A stretch of DNA of 64,000 nucleotides from Acidobacteriota bacterium (GCA_030066195.1 JASJCB010000009.1:1-64000), one strand, 5' to 3'. Counted from the first letter of the stretch, positions 27,111 through 35,532 are shown. The notes: generated by a model from the sequence alone, not told the origin. Translations and numbers: made by a program.

Positions 27111-27168
27111 ATGTACCTCAAAATGTACCATTATGGTACTTCGCCGCCCGGTAAGCAGGGCCTAGAGT
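27111..27168 (+). promoter_or_regulatory. Shared GTACC-box promoter, copy C
   Basis: ATGTACC at 27111-27117, ATGTACC at 27123-27129 and GGTACT at 27135-27140, spaced by 12 bases, then TAGAGT at 27163-27168 after 22 bases. It lies about 40 bases upstream of the first gene of the nine-gene envelope operon. Beyond the boxes it shares a CnCCnCCCG stretch with copy A just after GGTACT. Confidence 0.78.
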
Positions 27169-27209
27169 GGTGTCATTGACAGAATCTCTTTAGGCACGGC
27201 GGTAGGGAA

Positions 27210-27485
27210 ATGACCAAGCTATCCGAAAATTGGGGCGACTTGCGGGTGGACATACCCGCGGTTTACCGGATCCGCGTACGCGGCCACATCGACGTGAGCT
27301 TTTCGGATCGCCTCAACGGTATGCAGATTACCTACAACTCCTCAGAGGATGGACAGGTGATTTCAACTCTGATCGGGCGCGTCACCGATCAGGCCGCGCT
27401 CACCGGAGTGCTCACCACACTTGGTGAATGGCGCATGTCGCTGCTCACGGTGGAATGCATCGACGTCGAAGAGGATCTGCCGTGA
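27210..27485 (+). CDS. Small conserved-type hypothetical protein, first gene of envelope operon
   Basis: A 91-residue cytoplasmic protein with no signal peptide. The ATG follows a modest TAGGGA site. Its pattern YRIRVRGHIDVSFSDRLNGM followed by a short beta hairpin and TDQAALTGVLTTLGEWRMSL resembles an unnamed family of small proteins common in several phyla, often annotated only as hypothetical; relatives pair a Y-R-I-x-V-x-G-H-L/I-D core with a V-x-D-Q-A-A-L-x-G-x-L helix. It is the first gene after GTACC-box promoter C. Some such small proteins lie next to regulators, so an accessory regulatory role is possible but unproven. Confidence 0.65.
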   Translation: MTKLSENWGDLRVDIPAVYRIRVRGHIDVSFSDRLNGMQITYNSSEDGQVISTLIGRVTDQAALTGVLTTLGEWRMSLLTVECIDVEEDLP

Positions 27486-27556
27486 TAAACGTGACGCGGG
27501 ATATGGAAAAATGCTCCCACTACCGGCGTCGGCACCATCCACAAGGAGTAAAGAAT

Positions 27557-28108
27557 ATGAATCGACCTATATTCGGATTTGTGATCCTGATCGGTCTGCT
27601 GACGAGCCTCGCCGCCTGCGGCCCCTCCATCAAGGTAAGCGCCGCCTTTGACAGCGACCAGGACTTTTCCCGCTACAAGAGCTTCGACTGGCTCAAGCCG
27701 AAAAGCGGCAACGACGATCCCATGGAAAAGAACCCCATCATCGCTGGGAAAGTCAAGCAGGCGATCACGGCCGCGCTGGAGGCCAAGGGTTATCAAGCCG
27801 GCTCGGGCGATGGTGATTTACACGTGGTCTTTTACGGCAGCAGCAAGGACAAGCTGCAGATTCGGACCTGGACGGAACCCTATTACGGCTACGGCTACCG
27901 CGGCTGGGCCTATGGCTGGGGTGAGACCCGGACCACGGTCGACGAATACGAGGAGGGTCGGTTGGTTATCGATTTCATCGATGCGAAGACCAACCAACTG
28001 GTCTACCGCGCCCACGGCACCGGGCGGGTCAATGAATCCGATCGCAATATCGACGCGCGTGTCCAACGGGCGGTCGACAAGATCCTGAAATCGTTTCCAC
28101 CGCAATGA
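27557..28108 (+). CDS. DUF4136 family lipoprotein
   Basis: A 183-residue lipoprotein. The ATG at 27557 follows AAGGAG by eight bases; the lipobox is LTSLAAC. DUF4136 features are visible: SAAFDSDQDFSRYKSFDWL at the mature N-terminus, KVKQAITAALEAKGYQ, DLHVVFYGSSKDK, a Gly/Tyr-rich strand (YYGYGYRGWAYGWG), then EGRLVIDFIDAKTNQLVYRA and NIDARVQRAVDKILKSFPP. Members are outer-membrane or periplasmic lipoproteins of unknown function. It is second in the envelope operon; 71 bases separate it from the first gene and about 40 from the porin gene. Confidence 0.88.
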   Translation: MNRPIFGFVILIGLLTSLAACGPSIKVSAAFDSDQDFSRYKSFDWLKPKSGNDDPMEKNPIIAGKVKQAITAALEAKGYQAGSGDGDLHVVFYGSSKDKLQIRTWTEPYYGYGYRGWAYGWGETRTTVDEYEEGRLVIDFIDAKTNQLVYRAHGTGRVNESDRNIDARVQRAVDKILKSFPPQ

Positions 28109-28149
28109 ACCCAACTCGGCAAAACCGTCACGACAGGAGGTCGCGACAC

Positions 28150-29481
28150 ATGAAACCAGTGAATACCCGTGTACTCGTGATCAGCGTCTGGTTGGTTTCG
28201 GCCCTTTACGGGTTATCTCTCGCTGCAGGTGAAAAGCCCGCCCTGGCGGCGGGCGGTAAGGCTGTCCAGGAAGACACCGATCAGGCAAAGGAAAAAAAGA
28301 AGAAAAAGCAGCACAAGGCCGGCTATACCGACAAGCCGAACTTTGGTGGGCCCAACACCCCGGAAGCCCAGATCCAAGAGGACGATGAGGTTAAACAGCC
28401 CACCTTCCGATTTCCCGGCGTGGATCGCTCCCTCGAGCCCTGGTACGCGTGGAAAAAGCGGCTGGACGAACGCCATGGGCTCCAACTCGGCGGCCAGTAT
28501 GTATCGCTCTATCAAGGTCTGGGCGATTGGGAGGCAGAGGAAGACGAGGCTTCTAGCGGGCTGGCCCGGGTGAACGGCAAATGGACGGTTCTCGGCCGTG
28601 GTACGAAAAACAGCGGCCGCATCAATTTTACGGTCGACCATCGCCATCGCTACCGCGACATTCCGCCTGCCGACCTGGCCGGCGAGATCGGTTATATCGG
28701 CCAGACCGGTCTCGCGATGAACAGCGCCGATCTGGTCCTGATCAACCTGTCCTGGGCTCAGTCCTTCAACGAAGGCGACACCGGGCTGATCGTCGGCCGC
28801 TTCGATCCCAACGATTATATGAATGTCCTGGGTTATGCCAACCCGTGGACCTCCTTCCAAAACCTGGCGGTGGTGTTCGACGTCAGCCTGGCGCTTCCCG
28901 ACACGAGCTACGGAATGGGCGCCGGACACTGGCTCAACGAGCAGTGGTACGTGCTGGGCACGGTCAATGACGCCAACGGGGTCGCCACAGAACTCGAGCT
29001 GTTTGCGGGCGGCGCCGAATTCTTCAGCCAGGTCGAGGTCGGCTGGTCGCCCTCGAAAGAGGCGCGCTACTTTACCAACGTCAACCTCACCGTCTGGCAC
29101 GTCGATGCGCGCGAGGAAGCGGGTATCGAAGCGGCCGAGGGGGTGCTGTTCTCGGCCAACCGAACCTTCGGGGAGCGCTGGATGCCCTTTTTCCGGCTCG
29201 GCTTCTCCGACGGCAGCGCGCCGATCTACAACACCTCGGTCACGGCCGGACTCATCCAATATTTCCCACACCGCTCCGACCTCTTCGGCCTGAGCGTCAA
29301 CTGGGGCGATCCGCCCGCTGATGCCCTTTCCGAGCAGGTCACCGCCGAGTTCTTCTACCGCTGGCAAATGGCCCAAAACCTGGCGATCACGCCAAGCCTG
29401 CAATGGCTCGGCGAACCGGCGCTCAATGAGGTCGACGACCGGGGCTGGGTCTTCGGCTTACGTTCGCGTTTCACGTTCTAA
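28150..29481 (+). CDS. OprB-like carbohydrate-selective porin
   Basis: A 443-residue outer-membrane protein with a signal peptide (VLVISVWLVSALYGLSLAAG). The ATG at 28150 follows AGGAGG by nine bases; it is chosen over an in-frame start that overlaps the preceding gene. A lysine-rich periplasmic stretch after the signal is followed by the OprB-like barrel: LDERHGLQLGGQYVSLYQGL, the RINFTVDHRHRYR strand, LVLINLSWAQSF with GLIVGRFDPNDYMN, NPWTSFQNLAVVFD, and the final strand WVFGLRSRFTF ending in Phe. In this family the barrel is a passive sugar or small-solute channel. It belongs to the GTACC-box envelope operon. Confidence 0.82.
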   Translation: MKPVNTRVLVISVWLVSALYGLSLAAGEKPALAAGGKAVQEDTDQAKEKKKKKQHKAGYTDKPNFGGPNTPEAQIQEDDEVKQPTFRFPGVDRSLEPWYAWKKRLDERHGLQLGGQYVSLYQGLGDWEAEEDEASSGLARVNGKWTVLGRGTKNSGRINFTVDHRHRYRDIPPADLAGEIGYIGQTGLAMNSADLVLINLSWAQSFNEGDTGLIVGRFDPNDYMNVLGYANPWTSFQNLAVVFDVSLALPDTSYGMGAGHWLNEQWYVLGTVNDANGVATELELFAGGAEFFSQVEVGWSPSKEARYFTNVNLTVWHVDAREEAGIEAAEGVLFSANRTFGERWMPFFRLGFSDGSAPIYNTSVTAGLIQYFPHRSDLFGLSVNWGDPPADALSEQVTAEFFYRWQMAQNLAITPSLQWLGEPALNEVDDRGWVFGLRSRFTF

Positions 29482-29503
29482 ACCAAGCATAGGAAGCATC
29501 ATC

Positions 29504-30700
29504 ATGAAGTTTTGCAAATATCTGATCCGGCCGGTCCATTTGTTTTTGTTTCTTTGGGCGTCTTGTGCCTGGTCGCAAACCTGGGAGCCGTTGACCGGTG
29601 ACGATTTGCGCGAGCTCTTCAGCGATACCGTGATCGAGGCGACCTTGAGGGGCGGGGTCAAAGCAGTGGCCACCTACAAGCGTGATGGGACCGGCGTCGT
29701 CAAAGCCTGGGGCGGTGAATTCGATCGCACCTGGGAGGTTCGCGGCGACAATACGGTTTGTATCGGCATCGGCGCACAAGAGACCTGTTACAAGCTCGAG
29801 CGCAATACCGCCACGCCCAACAGCTATCGCTCCATCAACCAAACCACCGGCGAGATCTTGGAGCTGACCATCAAGGCGGACAAGACCGGCGCCGCGGATA
29901 CGCCGACGACGACCGCGGGCGGGGCGGCCAAGCCCTCGGCAGACGAGATCGCCGCCAAGCTGGCCAACCCGAACGGTTCCCTGGCGACCCTCAACTTCAA
30001 ATTGCAATATCGGACCTACGACGGCGATCTTCCCAATGCCTGCGACCAGAGCAGCACCACCCTGCTGTTCCAACCCGCCTTGCCGTTCAAGCGTCAGGAC
30101 GGCAGCACCGTTTTCTTTCGACCGGCCATCCCCATTCAATTGGATTCTCCTGTTTTCGATGCCGGAGCAGACGACTTTGATTCAGAGGCGGGGTTGGGTG
30201 ACATCGCTTTCGACCTCGCCTACGGCAAAACGAGCAAGTCCGGCTTCCTCTGGGCGCTGGGTATGATTGCGGCGATGCCCACCGCGACTGAAGATGCGCT
30301 GGGGACCGATCGCTGGACGCTGGGTCCGGAATTGCTTCTCGGCAAGCTCAGCAAGAAATACGTGCTCGTCTTCTTCCCCAACCACCAGTGGTCGCTGGGT
30401 GACTCTGAACATGCCGATATCAACCTGACCTCGATTCAACTGACCGGTACCGTCCTGCCCGGTGGCGGCTGGAACCTGGGTACGTCTCCTCTGTTGACCT
30501 ATGACCACGAGAGCAGCCAATGGTCCATTCCCCTCAACTTTTCCTTTGGCAAAACCGTGATCAGGGGCGGGCGCCCCTGGAAGCTGGGTATGGAAGCCAA
30601 CTACTTTTTAGAGCAGCCGGACGCCTTCGGCCCGGAGTGGTTCATCGGCTTGAGCGTGGCTCCCGTAGTTGAGAACGGCCTGGCGAAATGGTTCCAATGA
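29504..30700 (+). CDS. Outer-membrane barrel protein with N-terminal beta domain
   Basis: A 398-residue exported protein. The ATG at 29504 follows AGGAAG; signal peptide LFLFLWASCAWSQ. Residues about 22-125 form a small beta-rich domain (LTGDDLRELFSDTVIEATLR, WEVRGDNTVCIGIGAQETCY) containing a likely disulfide pair. After a Thr/Ala/Gly linker, the C-terminal 230 residues look like a barrel of the family often mis-annotated as neuromedin U or transporter: QPALPFKRQDGSTVFFRPAI, ALGMIAAMPTATEDALGTDRW, VFFPNHQWSLGD and ANYFLEQPDAFGPEWFIGLS. Likely a channel; solute unknown. Fourth gene of the envelope operon. Confidence 0.75.
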   Translation: MKFCKYLIRPVHLFLFLWASCAWSQTWEPLTGDDLRELFSDTVIEATLRGGVKAVATYKRDGTGVVKAWGGEFDRTWEVRGDNTVCIGIGAQETCYKLERNTATPNSYRSINQTTGEILELTIKADKTGAADTPTTTAGGAAKPSADEIAAKLANPNGSLATLNFKLQYRTYDGDLPNACDQSSTTLLFQPALPFKRQDGSTVFFRPAIPIQLDSPVFDAGADDFDSEAGLGDIAFDLAYGKTSKSGFLWALGMIAAMPTATEDALGTDRWTLGPELLLGKLSKKYVLVFFPNHQWSLGDSEHADINLTSIQLTGTVLPGGGWNLGTSPLLTYDHESSQWSIPLNFSFGKTVIRGGRPWKLGMEANYFLEQPDAFGPEWFIGLSVAPVVENGLAKWFQ

Positions 30701-30778
30701 TGCAACGAGGAGGTGAGCGATGACCTCGCCTGACAAGATTACCTTTGACGAACGTCAACCCTGAAAAGGAGATAACCC

Positions 30779-31606
30779 ATGAGACGATGGATGGTCTTGA
30801 GTGTCCTTTGCTTCACCGCACACCACCTCCCTGCACAGGAAAGGCAACCCGGAATGACGGATCGTTGGAACCTGAGCTTCGGCAGCTTTTCCCAGAATGT
30901 AGATACCGAGGTCCGCGCAGATTCGGACCAGGGGATGGGCAACGATCTTGACTTCGAGGACGATTTGGGGTTCGATCCTGACACCACGGAAACCAGGCTG
31001 GACGGCTATTATCGGTTCGGTCGCCACCGCATCGATTTCGGCTATCACCGTTTTCGCCGTACCTCGGTTCGGGTGATCGACGAGACTATTGTCTTCGGCG
31101 ATCGAACTTTTGAGGTCGATTCGACCATCGATGCCTTCTTCAATACCGACTATTTTAAGTTGGGTTATCGCTATTCCTTCGTTAAAAAACGACGCACCGA
31201 CTTCGGTTTGGCAGCCGGTTTTTCGACCTTCGATCTGGAGGCGGGCCTGGCTCTGGCCCTGGAACTCAGCTCCGAGGGCGAGGTGCTTGCTGTCGATGAG
31301 GGAGTATCCGTAGGGGTGACGGCGCCGGCGCCGCTCGTAGGTCTGTATTTCAACCGGCAACTCCACCGCGGGCTCTTGCTTCGCGCCGTGGGCGAATTCT
31401 TCGCCCTCGACCTGGATGAGTTCGACGGCTCGGTCACCGATATCCGAACCGTCCTAGATTACTATCCGTGGCGCCGCATTGGCTTTGGTCTTGGCTACAA
31501 CTATGTCGAGGTCGAGATCGACCAGATCAAGATCATCGAAGATATCCAAGGTCGCTACCAGTACAACTTCGACGGTTGGCAACTCTACCTGACCTTTTCT
31601 TTCTGA
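30779..31606 (+). CDS. Outer-membrane beta-barrel protein (unknown function)
   Basis: A 275-residue exported protein; ATG at 30779 follows AAGGAG. The short signal ends near HHLPAQ. The rest alternates amphipathic strands with aromatic ends (TRLDGYYRFGRHRIDFGYHR, YFKLGYRYSFVKKRRTDFGL, GFGLGYNYVEVEID, YNFDGWQLYLTFSF), ends in Phe, and has acidic loops (DLDFEDDLGFDPD), as for an 8-10 strand barrel. No known family is recognised with confidence. Fifth gene of the envelope operon. Confidence 0.75.
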   Translation: MRRWMVLSVLCFTAHHLPAQERQPGMTDRWNLSFGSFSQNVDTEVRADSDQGMGNDLDFEDDLGFDPDTTETRLDGYYRFGRHRIDFGYHRFRRTSVRVIDETIVFGDRTFEVDSTIDAFFNTDYFKLGYRYSFVKKRRTDFGLAAGFSTFDLEAGLALALELSSEGEVLAVDEGVSVGVTAPAPLVGLYFNRQLHRGLLLRAVGEFFALDLDEFDGSVTDIRTVLDYYPWRRIGFGLGYNYVEVEIDQIKIIEDIQGRYQYNFDGWQLYLTFSF

Positions 31607-31671
31607 AAAGGCCGGTGATAAGGGGGTAATCCCTGTGACGGCAACGGCAATATCGAGCAAAGGAGGCTCTT

Positions 31672-32784
31672 GTGAAACGGATGCATAACCTGGCTAAAAC
31701 CTCTACCAGGATCGGCATTTGCATTGCTCTGCTCTGGCAATTCGGGTGTACCACCATCGGGCCCAAACGCGTTATACAAGACCGCTTTGATTACAACGGC
31801 GCCGTGGCCGAGTCCCGACAAACCCAGACGCTCTTGAACATCGTGCGGCTCCGCTACTCGGAATGGCCGGTCTTCCTGGATGTGGAGCAAATCGTTTCGC
31901 AGTACACCTGGGAGCAATTTGTCTCCGTGAAACCGATCATCAGAACGCCGTTCAAGGGGGACAACGACCAATTGGAGGGTCTCTACTCGGGCAAGTACAG
32001 CGAGCGCCCCGTCGTTCTCTACAAGCCGGTCAAGGGAACCAAGTTCGTCAAGTCGATGCTGACCCCTGTTCCACCCGGCTCGCTGTTGGGACTTGTTTAT
32101 ACGGGTTGGCCCGCGGATCGTCTGCTTTCCACCATGGCCCACTCGGTCAATGGTCACCGCAACGTGCAACTACAGGGAGGGCGCATGCTCCGACCTCACC
32201 CCATCTTCGCCGACTTCCTCGAAACGCTACGCGCCTTCCAGGTGAACGATGCCCTGGTGATCGAGGTGGAGAGACAGCCCCTTGGAGAATCGAACGGCGC
32301 CACCGTGGCAACCCGGATCACCTTCCGCACCGAGCTGGCGGACGAGCCCGCCCGAAGACAATTGACGGAAACCAAAAAGCTCTTGGGCCTGGACCAGGGA
32401 ATGAATACCTACCAGATCGTTTGGGGATCGGTTGCTCCCGACGCCAATACCATCGCGCTCGAAACGAGATCGCTGTTGCAGCTCATGGAGGTGCTGTCGG
32501 CCAATGTCGAGGTGCCGCAAACCGATCGGGATGAGGGACGCGTCGCTCTAATGGAGCCGTGGCCGGAGGTGGACAGGAGCGGGTTGGCGCCCCTGATGAA
32601 GATACGACAAGGCGAAGAAGCGCCGACCGATGCCCATATTACCTGCGTTTACCGCGACCGCTTTTTCTGGATTGACGATACCGACCTCGATTCGAAGATG
32701 ACCTTTGCCTACCTGTCCATGCTGCTCACTCTCGTTGAGGCAGACCATAACGCCGGGACGCCGCTTGTGATTACCACCAACTAG
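31672..32784 (+). CDS. Lipoprotein of an unnamed conserved family
   Basis: A 370-residue lipoprotein. The start is GTG at 31672 with AGGAGG close upstream; the signal ends in LLWQFGC. The mature N-terminus TTIGPKRVIQDRFDYNGAVA followed by QTLLNIVRLRYSEWPVFLDV is a recognisable signature of a family of proteobacterial-type lipoproteins annotated hypothetical. The middle and end are alpha/beta with no enzyme motif (RFFWIDDTDLDSKMTFAYLS). Within the operon it sits between two outer-membrane barrels, so a periplasmic partner role is plausible. Confidence 0.7.
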   Translation: MKRMHNLAKTSTRIGICIALLWQFGCTTIGPKRVIQDRFDYNGAVAESRQTQTLLNIVRLRYSEWPVFLDVEQIVSQYTWEQFVSVKPIIRTPFKGDNDQLEGLYSGKYSERPVVLYKPVKGTKFVKSMLTPVPPGSLLGLVYTGWPADRLLSTMAHSVNGHRNVQLQGGRMLRPHPIFADFLETLRAFQVNDALVIEVERQPLGESNGATVATRITFRTELADEPARRQLTETKKLLGLDQGMNTYQIVWGSVAPDANTIALETRSLLQLMEVLSANVEVPQTDRDEGRVALMEPWPEVDRSGLAPLMKIRQGEEAPTDAHITCVYRDRFFWIDDTDLDSKMTFAYLSMLLTLVEADHNAGTPLVITTN

Positions 32785-32816
32785 GAGACGCCCGACCGCG
32801 GGGAAGGGGTACATTT

Positions 32817-33647
32817 GTGAGCATAAGTTGGCTGTCCTTAATCTCACTCCTGGTCTGGTTACCGCCTGAGGCCCGGGAAGAAGAAAAACGGCAGTGGTCC
32901 AACGCGACCGAGCTCTCGGCCGTATGGACCGGGGGCAACGCCGAATCCAATACGTTCGGATTCAATAACGACTATCTGTATCAATTTGGCAAAGGCACCC
33001 TGGAGCTGGAATTGAGCGCGATCCGAACCGAAAGCACCCGTTTTGACCGCCTGGCCGTTCCCCTACCCGACGGCGGTTTTCTTTTTGAGGAAAACGAGCA
33101 AACCGAAACCACGGCTGAGAATTATTTTTTCCAAGCCGAGTATGACTGGAAATTCGGTGTTGCCCGTTATTGGTACGGCAATACCTCCTGGCGCCGCAAT
33201 GAACTCAAGGGCATCGCTAACCGCTACCTGGTGAGTTTTGGTACCGGTTATATCCTGGCGGCAGGAAAGCGCCGTCAGCTAAAAGGCGATTTCGGTCTGC
33301 TACTCAATCAGGAAGAAACAGTGGGAAGCTCAGGCGATGATGCCGGCTTTCCAGGCTTGCGCGTATCCATCGACAGCAGGTACCGGATCGGAAAAAATGC
33401 CCAATACAAGGGTAACCTGGTGCTCACCTCGAATCTTGGGGATTTCGATGACAGGGAAGCGGAATGCACCAACGATCTCTCCGCCTTGCTGATCGGAAAC
33501 CTGGTCCTCAAGGTCAGCCTTGAGCTGCAATTCGACAATCAGCCCAACTTCATCGACGTGCCCATCCAGGGTCAGGAGGGCACGGTACCGCTGGAACTCG
33601 ATGAGTTCGATGTCCAATTCACGACTTCCCTGGTCATTAGTTTTTAG
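32817..33647 (+). CDS. DUF481 family outer-membrane protein
   Basis: A 276-residue exported barrel. The start is GTG at 32817, after a GGAAGGGG stretch; signal peptide WLSLISLLVWLPPEA. DUF481 features: WSNATELSAVWTGGNAESNT, YLYQFGKGTLELELSAIRTE, an NYFFQAEYDWKF strand, RYLVSFGTGYILAAGKRRQL with LKGDFGLLLNQEE, and the C-terminal strand FDVQFTTSLVISF ending in Phe. DUF481 proteins are salt- or nutrient-related outer-membrane barrels of unclear function. Seventh gene of the envelope operon. Confidence 0.82.
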   Translation: MSISWLSLISLLVWLPPEAREEEKRQWSNATELSAVWTGGNAESNTFGFNNDYLYQFGKGTLELELSAIRTESTRFDRLAVPLPDGGFLFEENEQTETTAENYFFQAEYDWKFGVARYWYGNTSWRRNELKGIANRYLVSFGTGYILAAGKRRQLKGDFGLLLNQEETVGSSGDDAGFPGLRVSIDSRYRIGKNAQYKGNLVLTSNLGDFDDREAECTNDLSALLIGNLVLKVSLELQFDNQPNFIDVPIQGQEGTVPLELDEFDVQFTTSLVISF

Positions 33648-33672
33648 GACTACACAAACGAAGGAGAAGAAA

Positions 33673-34173
33673 ATGAAAACAGATCGATTCCCAACGATGA
33701 TCTTTATCCGGACCTGGGTCGTCGCCGGTCCGGCCGGCGTTTTGCTGATCGCGGTGGCACTTCTGCAGACATCGGCACCGCTCCTGGCGGACGACGTCAG
33801 CAATGCTCGGGCTATGATTTGTACCCCGGTTCTGGTCACCCGGTGTACACCCGACGGCGAGTGCGTCAGTTTGCCGCCATGGGAGCTCAACATCCCTCAG
33901 TTCATCGAAGTCGATCTCGAGAACAAGATGCTCCGCACCACCAGGTCCAGCGGGCAGGACCGCTCCTCGCCGATTGAGCACCTGGAACGCGAAGGCGAGC
34001 TGATCTTTCTCCAAGGCGTCGAAAATGGTCGCGCCTTTAGCTTCGTGATTGCCGCCGACACCGGCATGGCTTCAATCGCCGTTGCCCGAGACGGCCTGGT
34101 GGTGACGGTTTTCGGCGCCTGCACGCCGGCGCCCGCGTCGGCTGGGGCCTCGGCCGGTGAGGAAGACAACTAG
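33673..34173 (+). CDS. Secreted hypothetical protein with cysteine pair
   Basis: A 166-residue exported protein. The ATG at 33673 follows AAGGAGAAG; a long signal peptide ends near APLLADD. The mature region begins CTPVLVTRCTPDGEC and continues SLPPWELNIPQFIEVDLENK, a motif I associate with unnamed small periplasmic proteins that sit beside envelope genes. The C-terminus is low complexity (PAPASAGASAGEEDN). Four cysteines suggest disulfides. Function unknown; eighth gene of the operon. Confidence 0.65.
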   Translation: MKTDRFPTMIFIRTWVVAGPAGVLLIAVALLQTSAPLLADDVSNARAMICTPVLVTRCTPDGECVSLPPWELNIPQFIEVDLENKMLRTTRSSGQDRSSPIEHLEREGELIFLQGVENGRAFSFVIAADTGMASIAVARDGLVVTVFGACTPAPASAGASAGEEDN

Positions 34174-34212
34174 CACACGATCTGAGAACATTTCTGAAAT
34201 GGAGGTTTGAAA

Positions 34213-34782
34213 ATGAAACGCACGTTATGGATCGCGCTAACGATCGCTCTTGCCTGGACGTCCCCAGCCCCGGCACAAAACCCGCCGCAACCCGCGCCGA
34301 CGGGGCAGAAGACCCTCGCGGCCACGATCAACGTCTACGTCTTCCCTGCCGATGGGCAGACTACCGAGCAGCAGAGCCGTGATGAAGCCGAGTGCTACGC
34401 CTGGGCAGTGTCGAATACCCGCACCGATCCCTTCGACCTCGCCAAGCAGGAACAGCAGCAGGCTCAGTCGACGGAGCAACAAAGAAAAGCCATCGAGAAG
34501 TCAGACCGGGGCGCCGGGTTGCGAGGCGCGCTGAGAGGCGCCGCCGTGGGCGCGTTGATCGGCGAGATCGCCAATGACGATCCCGGTGACGGAGCTGCCT
34601 GGGGCGCCGCGGCCGGGGCGATCAGGGGCCGCCGTAAGGCACGTCGGAACAAGCAACAGGCCTCGAGTGAGCTCGATCGGCGAGAACAGTCCCAGCAGCA
34701 GGCCACGGCGAAGCAGATCGAAGATTTCAAGAAGGCCTTCAGCGTTTGCCTGGAAGCCAAAGGGTACCTGGTGAAGTTCTGA
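34213..34782 (+). CDS. Glycine-zipper periplasmic protein
   Basis: A 189-residue exported protein. The ATG at 34213 has GGAGG seven bases upstream; signal LWIALTIALAWTSPAPAQ. The middle has a glycine-zipper type segment (RGALRGAAVGALIGEIAND, GAAWGAAAGAIRGRRKAR) flanked by Gln-rich, charged helices. Cysteines occur in DEAECYAWAVSNT and in FSVCLEAKGYLVKF; the second phrase is common at the end of glycine-zipper family proteins. Such proteins insert in or coat the membrane. It is the last gene of the envelope operon; no obvious terminator follows. Confidence 0.72.
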   Translation: MKRTLWIALTIALAWTSPAPAQNPPQPAPTGQKTLAATINVYVFPADGQTTEQQSRDEAECYAWAVSNTRTDPFDLAKQEQQQAQSTEQQRKAIEKSDRGAGLRGALRGAAVGALIGEIANDDPGDGAAWGAAAGAIRGRRKARRNKQQASSELDRREQSQQQATAKQIEDFKKAFSVCLEAKGYLVKF

Positions 34783-35532
34783 CCTGATTTGCTTTCAACC
34801 ATGTGACGTCTACCTAAAGCAAACCTCTACTCAAAAAAACAACTTAGAAGCATTCTAAGCACGCCTTTTCGGGCAGATGAGGCCGAACAACATATTCAAA
34901 AGGTTGTGCCGTTTTGTTCTGGGCGCGTTGTTGGGAACTTCGAGCCGGTGCTCGGCAAGTTTGGGCGCGTTGCGAGACGCACCGTCCCATCCAAAACGGC
35001 CGATGAACGCATCGCCCGGCTCACGATGCGCCCATTTCGGCGGGTCGGCCCTCGACGCAATACGTTGCCAAGACAACCCGAGCACAGCCCTCCTAGAGCG
35101 CGGGGTTACACCTGGTTTCCCTTAATCCAGGCTTCTACGTCGGCGATTTTGTAATACACCGGACTGGCGGCCCATTAGCCGCCGGTTTTTGAGGGACGGC
35201 CCGGGCGCCGGGTGAATCGCGAGAGAGTTTTGGCAGGCGGCCGAGGCGATCCCGCGTAAAATGTTCGTGTCTTTCCGGGAACAATCGAGTACCGGACACC
35301 GGTTGATCATGTCTTCCCGAGAGAAAATGGCGGCTAATTCGAGGTTGTCACGCGATCCAAACACGACTTTGGCGAGTCCCCGGGCCCTCGCCGATAAACA
35401 CTCCTACGGCTTCCGGCCCCACCGTTGTTTGACCTCGCCAAGCCTTGGTAAACCCAGGCAGCTACCTGGATTTCCAGGTCACAATATGGTAAAAATCAAA
35501 AGGATAAGGACAACTCCACGGTGAGGTGGCCC
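34783..35532. other. Gene-free right border of the accessory block
   Basis: About 750 bases after the last envelope-operon gene. The only recognisable trace is a broken helix-turn-helix fragment on the minus strand (35106-35200). No promoter, intact ORF or RNA gene is clear. Sequence decay of a former element is the likely history. Confidence 0.45.
35106..35200 (-). pseudogene. Remnant of an excisionase/AlpA-type HTH protein
   Basis: On the minus strand one frame reads SLKNRRLMGRQS, and after a frame change the next frame reads SPVYYKIADVEAWIKGNQV followed by a stop at 35106. Together this matches the second half of HTH_17/AlpA-like DNA-binding domains, in which a GxGPxYYKIG strand is followed by R-Y-x-x-x-DVEAWI; about eight residues between YYKI and ADVEAWI are missing. 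The two frames and the missing start indicate a pseudogene. Such genes belong to phages and integrative elements. Confidence 0.5.

Larger units (their letters stand above)
26767..27209. other. Divergent promoter region with two GTACC boxes
   Basis: About 440 bases between the patatin gene and the envelope operon. Copies B (minus) and C (plus) of the GTACC-box promoter face away from each other, separated by about 150 bases. The sequence between them has a GC-rich imperfect hairpin (about 27010-27040) followed by a T-rich stretch near 27053-27064. No gene is seen. Confidence 0.5.

Noticed and set aside
35261..35524. Short rightward ORF containing SYGFRPHRC, reminiscent of the group II intron reverse transcriptase motif SYGFRPxRS
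   Set aside because: Only about seven residues match and no other reverse-transcriptase motif or intron structure is seen around it.
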